Positions 1-6,610 of a stretch of 51,154 nucleotides of DNA are shown here, one piece after another. The notes below the pieces were generated by a model. That model was given only the letters and a program-made list of their open reading frames with translations, did not search any database and was not told the origin of the DNA. Both the position numbers and the translations under genes were made by a program. The stretch comes from JAIEPT01 sp038217425 (GTDB taxonomy: Bacteria; Planctomycetota; Planctomycetia; Gemmatales; Gemmataceae): assembly GCA_038217425.1 (NCBI GenBank), contig JBBQPM010000029.1, positions 1-51,154 on the forward strand. Reading direction: 5' to 3'. Each line of letters opens with the position of its first letter. The first letter of the stretch is position 1.

Positions 1-142
1 ACGCTTCAAGACACTCGCTGGAGTCTTCCATGACTCTGACCCCGAAGGAAAATGATCGACACGCCTACCATCTTCCTCTTTTCGCTCTTCCCAGAAAAGA
101 GCAGCTGACGGGTAAGCGAAGTGTTGCCGCTCGCCTTATGGA

Positions 143-568
143 GTGATGTTGTCGTGGCTCGTCATGGGCTGCTGGCAGACGGACTCCTCGAAAAAAGGAA
201 GTGGGCCGAAAGGTGAAATTGAGGTTTCAAAGTCGGCCGAGAAAGCACCCAACAAAGAGGAGGTTGCCGAGTGCTCCCATTGCAAAGGGGTGGGAATTGT
301 AAAGGTTGGCTGCTCCGAATGCGTGGAAGGACGCAGAGATTGTCCTCATTGCAGTTTCGGAAAGGTTCGGTGCAGAACGTGTGGCGGTCGCGGGCAATAT
401 TCTTCGGGGAGCAGAATATACGATTGCTCGACTTGCCTCGGCACGGGACAAAGCCAATGTTTGCGCTGCCTTGGTCAACCATTAACCTGTTTTCGTTGCG
501 GTGGCACCGGCGAGGAACGTGTGGCTTGTGGTGGTTGCGACGGGCTGGGAAAAATAAAAAAGAAATAG
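143..568 (+). CDS. Small cysteine-rich putative lipoprotein with DnaJ-like zinc-finger repeats
   Basis: I recognise the repeat type but not a named family. The 141-residue product opens with a short hydrophobic stretch ending in LVMGC, a possible lipobox with Cys10, so it may be a lipoprotein, although the signal is short and lacks a basic n-region. From about residue 42 it carries eight CxxC pairs (CSHC, CSEC, CPHC, CRTC, CSTC, CLRC, CFRC, CGGC), several followed by G-x-G as in the CxxCxGxG repeats of the DnaJ zinc-binding domain. No J domain is present. Such a domain probably binds zinc and may hold unfolded polypeptides or stabilise a surface structure. The start is GTG at 143 or ATG at 146; no strong ribosome-binding site separates them. 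It ends in a lysine-rich tail. Confidence 0.65.
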   Translation: MMLSWLVMGCWQTDSSKKGSGPKGEIEVSKSAEKAPNKEEVAECSHCKGVGIVKVGCSECVEGRRDCPHCSFGKVRCRTCGGRGQYSSGSRIYDCSTCLGTGQSQCLRCLGQPLTCFRCGGTGEERVACGGCDGLGKIKKK

Positions 569-614
569 AAAAGGAGGAGAGAGAAAGTAAGCAAAGGTAG
601 GTGCATGGGGCAGT

Positions 615-1151
615 TCATTTCTCTCTTAATTTTGCGGTGCCAAACGGCGGGTTGTTCGTTGACAACTCCAATCCGTTCTGAGCAAGAATTTCGGTAACTT
701 CAGCAGTTTCATAGGTCCATGAAGCGGGAACGCGAATCAAACGAATATGCATTTGCCGGAACAAATTATTCATAAAAGCATCTCTCAAACGACGTTCAGG
801 CTGCTGGTGCGAGCGGTCGTCAAGCTCGATGGCGGCGACAATCCGTGAAGACTCCATTCGAGTGAGCACAAAATCAACGTGCTTTTGAGCGATTCGGTTG
901 GCGAAACCTCGCCGCCAGTCGCGTTCTGTGCAGGTAATGATGTCCGCCAGCCGAACCTTGCACGAAATCGAATAACGGTCGGCAACAACCATTCTCAACG
1001 CCCGAAAAAAGTCCGCTTCGTTTGGAGTTAAAAGGAATCGAATCGGACGATAGATGTTGCTCGCCGCGATCATCCGACTGGGCCGCGGTCGTTTGCATCC
1101 TGTCGCTCGGCGGGATCGAACGGTCACAGGTACCTCTGGCTTCGCAACCAT
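615..1151 (-). CDS. DUF2726 domain protein, probably missing its native N-terminus
   Basis: The C-terminal three quarters match the DUF2726 pattern: a segment beginning LLTPNEADFFRAL, then CKVRLADIIT, then KHVDFVLTR, then IVAAIELDDRSH and RDAFMNNLF. The spaced Asp in VDFVL and the E-x-D in IELDD resemble a PD-(D/E)xK nuclease-like core, so nucleic-acid binding is plausible but unproven. Family members normally begin with a membrane helix. Here a helix is encoded just upstream but in another frame (1124-1258). I placed the start at the ATG ending at 1151; a longer in-frame version from 1283 would add a non-conserved leader. The gene is therefore either frameshifted or translationally coupled to the small upstream frame. 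It is the distal gene of the minus-strand cluster behind the integrase. Confidence 0.6.
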   Translation of the reverse strand: MVAKPEVPVTVRSRRATGCKRPRPSRMIAASNIYRPIRFLLTPNEADFFRALRMVVADRYSISCKVRLADIITCTERDWRRGFANRIAQKHVDFVLTRMESSRIVAAIELDDRSHQQPERRLRDAFMNNLFRQMHIRLIRVPASWTYETAEVTEILAQNGLELSTNNPPFGTAKLREK

Positions 1152-1258
1152 CCAAACAGCGCTCGAAGCACAAAAACGGCGAATGCAAGGATCGTCAAGT
1201 CCGGATAACGAATGGTAAGAGCGAACAGGCAGATGAGAACGAGTAAGAAACGATCCAT
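1124..1258 (-). CDS. 44-residue membrane-helix frame, likely the detached N-terminus of the DUF2726 gene
   Basis: This short frame begins MDRFLLVLICLF and is almost wholly hydrophobic for about 35 residues, ending WLRSQRYL. It stops at TGA (1124-1126), overlapping the start of the DUF2726 frame in a different phase. A single-base shift around 1124-1150 would join the helix to the DUF2726 domain and restore the membrane-anchor-plus-domain layout usual for that family. It could instead be a real tiny membrane protein coupled to its neighbour. I favour the frameshift reading because the helix has no obvious separate role. Confidence 0.4.
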   Translation of the reverse strand: MDRFLLVLICLFALTIRYPDLTILAFAVFVLRALFGWLRSQRYL

Positions 1259-1346
1259 AACTCTCGATGAAGGCTGATTGCAAAGGCCCGGTGGTGCATC
1301 AGGCCTTGAGTAAAACGGGGAGGCGATGTGTTTGCCTGCGAATTGG

Positions 1347-1640
1347 TCAATGCGCTTCGCCGTTGCCGTTCGTTTCTTGCCCATGCTGGTAGATCCAGGT
1401 GTGGGCGAGATCGGCAACCTTGGCGACGAGGGGAAGTTCTTCACGGCCGAAGCTGGTCGAGGTCTTCCATTCGTCGCCATCTTTGTAGAGACGGGTGATG
1501 GCGACATTGTGACGTGTACCGTTGTCCGTCTCGTTCGCCCAGATCGCTGCCTTGATGCGCCCTAATCGGACTTCGTGGACGGGTTTTTGCTTCGCGTCAT
1601 TGGATCGAGGTTGCTGCGGTGTGCGTTGGTTGTTGGCCAT
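1347..1640 (-). CDS. Conserved 97-residue hypothetical protein, DUF932 partner
   Basis: I recognise this as a small planctomycete protein of unknown function often found near DUF932 genes. The conserved part runs from about residue 22 (EVRLGRIKAAIWANE) through ITRLYKDGDEWKTS, FGREELPLVAKVADLAHTWI, with a polar Gln/Asn-rich N-terminus. No signal peptide, membrane helix or catalytic motif is visible. The size and mixed strand/helix pattern fit a small DNA- or protein-binding factor, but that is only a guess. The start ATG at 1640 has an AAAGGAC ribosome-binding site about 8 nt upstream. It lies 54 bp after the DUF932 gene on the same strand and is probably co-transcribed with it. Confidence 0.75.
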   Translation of the reverse strand: MANNQRTPQQPRSNDAKQKPVHEVRLGRIKAAIWANETDNGTRHNVAITRLYKDGDEWKTSTSFGREELPLVAKVADLAHTWIYQHGQETNGNGEAH

Positions 1641-1694
1641 GGCACAGTCCTTTCGTCAAAAAAACAAGTAGAAAGAAACGGAATAAAACGAGAA

Positions 1695-2759
1695 TCAACG
1701 CGCAAGTGTAAGAAGCCCGGCGGCCTTCTGATCGAGTTCGGCACGTTCGCCGGCGAAGCGGATTTCGCCAGCCATTCGAGTTAGAGCGTCCACCATCGAG
1801 AAAATGGTGAACCGGCCTTGCTCCTGGGCGATCTCCATCGCCTGCTTGGCCCAATTGCGGCCAACACCGTGCTGGACCAGCACCTTCATGACTTCCTCGG
1901 CGTCGCTTCCCAGGCGAGTTTTCATCGCTTTGAGCATGACTTTCGAGAAGCCATCGCGACGCTGGTCTCGCTTGGCGACGAGTTGTTCCACGATGCGCCG
2001 CATTTCCGCAAGGGAATCGTGGATACTGGCCGTGTGCTTGCGGGTGAACTCGACGACTTCGACCGCGTCCCAGACGATGTGATTCTGGCACACGGCCTGA
2101 AACCAGAACGTCTGGATTCCGAGCGACCGCTTGCCGACTTCGCTGTTCCAGACGAAGAAGCCGGGCGCGAACGCCTGGCCCTCGATCTCGGCCCAGCCGG
2201 TAGGGTCGATCAGGAACACGAACATGTCCTGCTCGCCTGCGTAGAGGCCAGTGCCGCCGGATTCGTCCTTGCCACCGAAAGCCGCCTTCTGAGGCGGTCG
2301 GAAGTCTGTAGCGAATTCGGCGAGCATAGCGAGGATGTCGGCGTTGTAGAGACGCGTATAGCTGACGCCGTGGATGGAGCGGATGACGTCCCCCTCGGTG
2401 TAGAGTTGCAACGGCTTGTTGCCGTCAGGCAAGGTGTCTTGAAACACCCGCCACGCCGTGTCCGCCGTAACTCGATTGACCGTGTCCCGGCTGACTTTGG
2501 CGAGTTGGCAGAGTTGCGTAAAGCTCCAGTCGTTCATGTGGTAGGAGTTGTCTGTGCCGTCGGTGCCGACGCCGGCAAAATCGACAACCAGGCGGTCGAG
2601 AGCCAAGGGCCGGGGACGAAGGCCGCGCGGCGGCAGCCAACGATCGGCCGATTTGGCCTTCTGTTCCTGACAGAAACGATTGAGATCCACGAGCGAATCA
2701 AAACATTCGTCGGGACCGCGGCGGAACAATTCCGTATGTCCGCGTTTAAGGACTTGCAT
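1695..2759 (-). CDS. DUF932 phage/plasmid-like protein
   Basis: The 354-residue product fits the DUF932 (phage/plasmid-like, TIGR03299-type) family. Supporting segments are RPLALDRLVVDF, YHMNDWSFTQLCQLAKVSRDTVNR, GVSYTRLYNADILAML, QDMFVFLIDP, FFVWNSEVGKRSLGIQTFWFQAVCQNHIVWDA and a C-terminal helical region ending near GEIRFAGERAELDQ. Members occur on plasmids, phages and genomic islands; their biochemical role is not established. I chose the ATG at 2759 because an ATTTTTTGGAGG site lies just upstream. A longer frame to 2813 would add an unconserved leader. The neighbouring 97-residue gene and the upstream integrase fit carriage on a mobile element. Confidence 0.85.
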   Translation of the reverse strand: MQVLKRGHTELFRRGPDECFDSLVDLNRFCQEQKAKSADRWLPPRGLRPRPLALDRLVVDFAGVGTDGTDNSYHMNDWSFTQLCQLAKVSRDTVNRVTADTAWRVFQDTLPDGNKPLQLYTEGDVIRSIHGVSYTRLYNADILAMLAEFATDFRPPQKAAFGGKDESGGTGLYAGEQDMFVFLIDPTGWAEIEGQAFAPGFFVWNSEVGKRSLGIQTFWFQAVCQNHIVWDAVEVVEFTRKHTASIHDSLAEMRRIVEQLVAKRDQRRDGFSKVMLKAMKTRLGSDAEEVMKVLVQHGVGRNWAKQAMEIAQEQGRFTIFSMVDALTRMAGEIRFAGERAELDQKAAGLLTLAR

Positions 2760-2919
2760 GAGTTGAGCCTCCAAAAAATATGAAACCTGAGAATAAAACG
2801 AGAGATGCACCACCGGTCTCTCGGCAGGGAGGGACTGCCAAAAGACCGGGTTCGGAAACTACCCGTGTGCCGGTGGAGGGAACGACGAACGTGGAATGTG
2901 ACACAGAATCGGCAGGAAA

Positions 2920-3522
2920 TCAAATCGAAGCGGCTTGCTGAAGGCTAATTGGCTTTTCGCAAGGTCCTTCATTACTGGTGTGGATCGTGAGAAACCGGGG
3001 ATCCATCCAATCGGCCAACCAGACGTGATCGTTCGCTTTTCGGAAAACGGTGCCCTTTTCTAGGGCGCGTTGAGTGTTGATGGCGAGAATGGCCCATTTC
3101 GGCTTGTCGGCGAGGAACTGAACAACCCAATCGAAGTCCGAAGAAAAATGGGCGAATTGACGTCGCATCCTGGAAATGCCCTCTTGCAGGATGCTCACCA
3201 CGTTCTCGAAGGCGGTGCCATGAAAGAGCATTGCGGGCGGGGTGGCAACTTCCGGCAATCGCTTTAGAGCAATACTGTGGCCATAGACGGCTCGAATCCT
3301 GCTTCCCCGGACCTCGAAACGGTCCATGCCGTCGATTGCTTGTAAGAGCGACTTATTATCGAAATTCGCCCAAGCCATTCGCTCAAAGCGAATGGCGATA
3401 ATCAAGTCCTCGAGGTCCGCCCATCCTTCGTCGTCGAGGTCCAAATCGAACTGGGCCGGACCGTGACGCAAGGCGAAAGCGATCATGCTGACGAGTTTAT
3501 CTCGATCCATTCGAACATTCAC
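2920..3522 (-). CDS. kptA: RNA 2'-phosphotransferase, Tpt1/KptA family
   Basis: The 200-residue protein matches KptA/Tpt1, enzymes that use NAD+ to remove an internal RNA 2'-phosphate, releasing ADP-ribose 1''-2'' cyclic phosphate and nicotinamide. Family landmarks appear in order: FALRHGP (Arg19-His20), the DDEGWADLEDL segment, SRIRAVYGHS (Arg77 region), MLFHGTA, the loop around Arg120-Arg121 with AHFSSD in place of the common HVHLS, and a C-terminal VWLADWMDPRFL. These supply candidates for the Arg-His-Arg-Arg catalytic set. The start is GTG at 3522, preceded by GAGGAA. Bacteria have no tRNA-splicing pathway that needs this enzyme, so its role on a mobile element is open; NAD+-dependent RNA or DNA end modification is possible. 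Confidence 0.85.
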   Translation of the reverse strand: MNVRMDRDKLVSMIAFALRHGPAQFDLDLDDEGWADLEDLIIAIRFERMAWANFDNKSLLQAIDGMDRFEVRGSRIRAVYGHSIALKRLPEVATPPAMLFHGTAFENVVSILQEGISRMRRQFAHFSSDFDWVVQFLADKPKWAILAINTQRALEKGTVFRKANDHVWLADWMDPRFLTIHTSNEGPCEKPISLQQAASI

Positions 3523-3543
3523 GGTGCGTTCCTCGGAAGAGGT

Positions 3544-3810
3544 TTAATGGGGGCGGTCGTTGTCGCCCGGAAGTATCGGACCGATTTGCGACGCCAAGCG
3601 TTCCAAGGCGATCATGGCATCATGCCGCTGCCCGTTGAGGAAAAGGGCCTGAATGGAACTCGCCTCGACATCGTTCACAACGGCCCAAAATCCCATCCGA
3701 CGGAGGCTATGCCGAATATGTCGGCGCACGAGCGAGATCGTGTCATCCCTTTCGGGCTGAAAAATGGAGAGGCCGTGCTTCGATGCGATGCCGACGTAAG
3801 CCTTAAGCAT
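3544..3810 (-). CDS. Conserved 88-residue hypothetical protein
   Basis: I recognise a small planctomycete-type protein that starts MLKAYVGIASKHGLSIFQPE and continues with a basic helix (LVRRHIRHSLRRMGFWAVV) and a C-terminal helix containing ALFLNGQRHDAMIALERLA. Its function is unknown. It has no membrane segment or signal peptide. I used the ATG at 3810 because a GGAG lies 5 nt upstream; a start at 3846 would add an unconserved leader. It sits between the integrase (67 bp upstream) and kptA (22 bp downstream) on the same strand, which suggests one transcript and a role tied to the element rather than to core metabolism. Confidence 0.65.
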   Translation of the reverse strand: MLKAYVGIASKHGLSIFQPERDDTISLVRRHIRHSLRRMGFWAVVNDVEASSIQALFLNGQRHDAMIALERLASQIGPILPGDNDRPH

Positions 3811-3876
3811 GGACTCTCCATAGCACATGTAGCGGGAGCGATTCAAACGCCGAATGACGTGGTCCCGACACGCAGG

Positions 3877-5124
3877 TTAATGCCCAGCAAAGGCAGCGGC
3901 CATTACGGTTTGCTGGGTACTCGGATACAGGTGCCGGTAGCGTCGACGCATTTCTTCTGTCGTGTGTCCTACAAAAGAATCGATGAGCCGTTGATCCACG
4001 CCCTTGGAGGCAAGCAAGCTGATGAAAGAATGGCGAAATACGTGCCAGCCACGTAGGACCGCCCATTTGCTTCCTTTCAGCGTTTGCTTGAAATGATTGT
4101 GCGCTTCATTGCGAGTGATCGGACTCGACTCCCGTCGAGCTGTCTTGCTCCGAATCACGCCGGGCGGTTGGGTAAAAGTCTGGACGCCGCCGGGATGGTG
4201 GCTTGTCCATTCGCGGAGGGCCTCGGCCAGGAAGGGCGTCATGGGAACTCGCCTCGTCGTGGTTTTCGAGTGAACTTTCTTTCGTTCATGAACGGTTATC
4301 ATGTTCCCCTCGAAATCGATGTCATTGAGACGCGAACGAACCATCTCCGAGCGTCTGGCGCCGGTGTGAGCGGCGAAGGCGAACATCGGGTAGATGAATG
4401 GCTGCAAGGCTCGCTTTTTGACGAATTGAAGCAATTCCTCGATTTCCGGGAGTGTCAGGTAAAGGCAATCCCACAGCCCCGCTTTTTCCGTGTCGCTGAG
4501 GCCGCCCCGTTGAATTTGCCGTTCGATTTCTGCCCAAGTCTGGAAGGGGGGCTTCTCGGACGCCTTGGGGTATTTCAGCCCGCGATTTGGGAACGATCCC
4601 GAGAGTTGTCCCGTCATCAATCCCCATCGCCAGATCGTCCGGAAGGTAACGAGTGCCTTCTTGATCGTGGTTGCAGTGACATTTCCTCGAAAGCCCTTTT
4701 CCCTGGAACGCTTTTCGATGAAGGTTTGTAAGTCCGACGACGTCACCCTCTGCACCGGGAAATCGGAGCCGATCAGGCGCTCCAGGTGCCGTTGATGTAA
4801 ACGCATCCCATCAATTGTGGTTTGCTCATTCGCCCCGGCCGGAAGGTTGGCGAAGTAGGCGTCGAAGACCTGTGTCAGGGTGAGGGGCTTTTCATTGCGA
4901 GGTTTCGCGGTCAGATTTCCGTCAGAAAGGACGAACGCCGCGATGTCGGTTCCTTCGGGGAGAAGTAGCGTGCCAAGTTCGATTCGGCGCAGGGTGTCTT
5001 CCAAGCGGGCCAAGGAAGCCTGGGCCTGTTTTTGATCTTTAGTTTGCAGCGAACGAGCGACCTTTTCGCCGCGGAACATAAAGACGACACGGTAGCCATG
5101 AGGCCGTTTTTCGAGAGAAGCCAT
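3877..5124 (-). CDS. Tyrosine recombinase / integrase
   Basis: The 415-residue protein is a phage-type tyrosine recombinase that would catalyse site-specific integration and excision. An N-terminal arm-binding-like part (about 1-60) precedes a SAM-like core-binding domain (about 80-180) and the catalytic domain (about 195-410). Catalytic residues are visible: Arg257 in HTGARRSE, a Lys near 282-288, His361-x-x-Arg364 in WHVFRHS, His387 in FVGHTTE, and the nucleophile Tyr396 in RRRYRHLY. The length is normal and the gene looks intact. Its start lies 149 bp from the 3' end of the tRNA-Leu gene and it reads away from it, the usual arrangement for an element inserted at a tRNA 3' end. Five minus-strand accessory genes follow. 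Confidence 0.93.
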   Translation of the reverse strand: MASLEKRPHGYRVVFMFRGEKVARSLQTKDQKQAQASLARLEDTLRRIELGTLLLPEGTDIAAFVLSDGNLTAKPRNEKPLTLTQVFDAYFANLPAGANEQTTIDGMRLHQRHLERLIGSDFPVQRVTSSDLQTFIEKRSREKGFRGNVTATTIKKALVTFRTIWRWGLMTGQLSGSFPNRGLKYPKASEKPPFQTWAEIERQIQRGGLSDTEKAGLWDCLYLTLPEIEELLQFVKKRALQPFIYPMFAFAAHTGARRSEMVRSRLNDIDFEGNMITVHERKKVHSKTTTRRVPMTPFLAEALREWTSHHPGGVQTFTQPPGVIRSKTARRESSPITRNEAHNHFKQTLKGSKWAVLRGWHVFRHSFISLLASKGVDQRLIDSFVGHTTEEMRRRYRHLYPSTQQTVMAAAFAGH

Positions 5125-5223
5125 GCTAAGATCCTACCTTTCGCGCAGTTCGCGCCAAGCGACGTAGGATCAACGCATCCCCAGTGTTTTCCCCGTTTTT
5201 TCCCCGTTCCGGTGGCGGGGAAA

Positions 5224-5257
5224 CAAAAAAGGACTCGCGGTCATTTGCCGCAAGTCC
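5224..5257 (-). terminator. Rho-independent terminator of tRNA-Leu
   Basis: Read on the minus strand, a stem GGACTTGCGG pairs with CCGCGAGTCC (one G-U pair) around a short loop and is followed at once by TTTTTT. It begins 16 nt after the tRNA 3' end, between the tRNA and the integrase. Confidence 0.8.
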
Positions 5258-5273
5258 TTTCCCTGTCAGGAGT

Positions 5274-5355
5274 GCCGAAGGTGGGACTTGAACCCACACT
5301 CACTTGCGTGAACCGGATTTTGAGTCCGGCGCGTCTGCCATTCCGCCACTTCGGC
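5274..5355 (-). tRNA. tRNA-Leu (anticodon CAA)
   Basis: The minus-strand sequence folds as a class II tRNA. The acceptor stem is GCCGAAG pairing with CTTCGGC. The anticodon stem CCGGA/TCCGG encloses the loop CTCAAAA, giving anticodon CAA. A long variable arm follows, then the T arm GTGGG-TTCAAGT-CCCAC. CCA is not encoded. The gene is complete at 82 nt. An integrase gene lies just beyond the 3' end, so this tRNA is the likely attachment site of an integrative element, with the tRNA end regenerated on insertion. Confidence 0.95.
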
Positions 5356-5369
5356 TTTTCTTCTTCACT

Positions 5370-5397
5370 AGTGTAATCTGCCGCGCGATATTGTCAA
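5370..5397 (-). promoter_or_regulatory. Sigma-70-type promoter of tRNA-Leu
   Basis: On the minus strand a perfect -35 TTGACA (5397-5392) and a -10-like TACACT (5375-5370) are separated by 16 nt. Transcription would start a few bases before the tRNA 5' end at 5355. Confidence 0.65.
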
Positions 5398-5487
5398 TCC
5401 GGCTCGATCCCAATCTGCTTGCCGCTCGGTTCTAAACCGGGTAGACTCGTTGCGTTGCTCGAAATTCCGATTTCCCATGAGCTACCC

Positions 5488-6246
5488 ATGAAAACCTTCG
5501 TCTGGCCGATGTTTCTGCTCCTGTGCCCGTTCACATATGTTTTGGCAGAGGCGCCGAATTCGCTTTCGCCCAAGGAAAAGGAACTCGGCTTCGAGCTCCT
5601 CTTCGACGGCAAATCCCTCGCTGGCTGGCTGCACAAAGGAAACTGGACCGTCGCCGACGATTCGCTGCATTGCGGCAAAAAGGGGGGCGATCTTACTTTC
5701 ACCCTCAAAAAAGTCCCCGATGACTTCGAACTCCGGTTCGAATGGAAAGCCTCCAAAGGCTGCAACTCCGGCGTTTATTATCGACCCGGGCAGTACGAAT
5801 ATCAAGTGCTCGACAACGCGAATAGTCCCTATGGGCTCAATCCCAGGCAGAGTGCCGCGTCGCTTTTTTTCTGCATGGCGCCTTCCAAAGACGTCGCCAA
5901 ACCCTTCGATCAGTGGAACGATGCGGCCATCGTTTGCAAGGGGTCCGTTATTCAGCATTTCCTTAACGGCGTCAAAGTTGTCGACTTCGACTACACGGAT
6001 CCCAAATGGGCCAAGGAAGTCGAACTGTTGCGCATTCGCGGCGGCAATCTCGCGGCTCGCGGAGCATATTTGCGTCTCCAGGATCATGGACAAGTCGTCT
6101 CGTTTCGCAGTTTGCGGATGCGGGCCATTCCGGCAGGGGAGACGGTGACCGCTGGGGCTTTCACGCCGTTGCCGGTACCGGAGAGCGAACTGAAGAAGGA
6201 GGCGGAACGCGTCAAGCAACTCCTCAAAGGGAAGACGACGAAGTGA
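5488..6246 (+). CDS. Secreted DUF1080 / 3-keto-disaccharide hydrolase domain protein
   Basis: The 252-residue protein begins with a signal peptide (MKTFVWPMFLLL, cleavage near VLA-EAP) and continues as one DUF1080 jelly-roll domain. Landmarks are GFELLFDGKSLAGW, GNWTVADDSLHC, DDFELRFEWKASKGCNSGVYYR, YEYQVLDN and a C-terminal FRSLRMR. The family includes 3-keto-glycoside hydrolases and many secreted planctomycete proteins acting on glycans, so an extracytoplasmic carbohydrate role is likely. The ATG at 5488 is preferred over 5419 because it starts exactly at the signal peptide. A lysine- and glutamate-rich tail follows the domain. It is transcribed divergently from the tRNA and stands alone. 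Confidence 0.85.
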   Translation: MKTFVWPMFLLLCPFTYVLAEAPNSLSPKEKELGFELLFDGKSLAGWLHKGNWTVADDSLHCGKKGGDLTFTLKKVPDDFELRFEWKASKGCNSGVYYRPGQYEYQVLDNANSPYGLNPRQSAASLFFCMAPSKDVAKPFDQWNDAAIVCKGSVIQHFLNGVKVVDFDYTDPKWAKEVELLRIRGGNLAARGAYLRLQDHGQVVSFRSLRMRAIPAGETVTAGAFTPLPVPESELKKEAERVKQLLKGKTTK

Positions 6247-6610
6247 CTCCCGTCCCCAGCGAATCGTGGACAGCAAATGGGAGCTTTCAAGCGCCGACCT
6301 GCCCTGCCTTTCAGGGGCTGGCTCTTGGTTCGTCGGCTTCTGCCCTTTGCATCGCTGTTGCAAGTCCCCGCAGCGACGTTGCCGAGCCGACCGAGAAACT
6401 GGTCACTGATGCGGGGGAATCGCGGCTGCAAAAACGTGTGCCGAAGGCGAGCATCGAGCGTTTGCGGGCGGATCGTCGTTTTCGCGACGAGGCTCTATTA
6501 ACTTTTCTTGCAACACTCGCTATGAATAGCAGTAGGACTTATGGTCCTTTTGCAACCGAAACGCGAATCCTCGGTTCTCCATCCGGGGTTGTCCTATCAA
6601 GGAGTCAGAG
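6247..6610. other. Intergenic stretch before aceE
   Basis: About 360 bp without a convincing gene. Open frames here have no recognisable protein features and no ribosome-binding site. The last part carries the aceE ribosome-binding site (AAGGAG, about 7 nt before 6611). I see no clear promoter or regulatory RNA. Confidence 0.5.

Noticed and set aside
6247..6610. Small gene or riboswitch before aceE
   Set aside because: The open frames have no conserved features, and I could not fold a convincing known riboswitch by eye.
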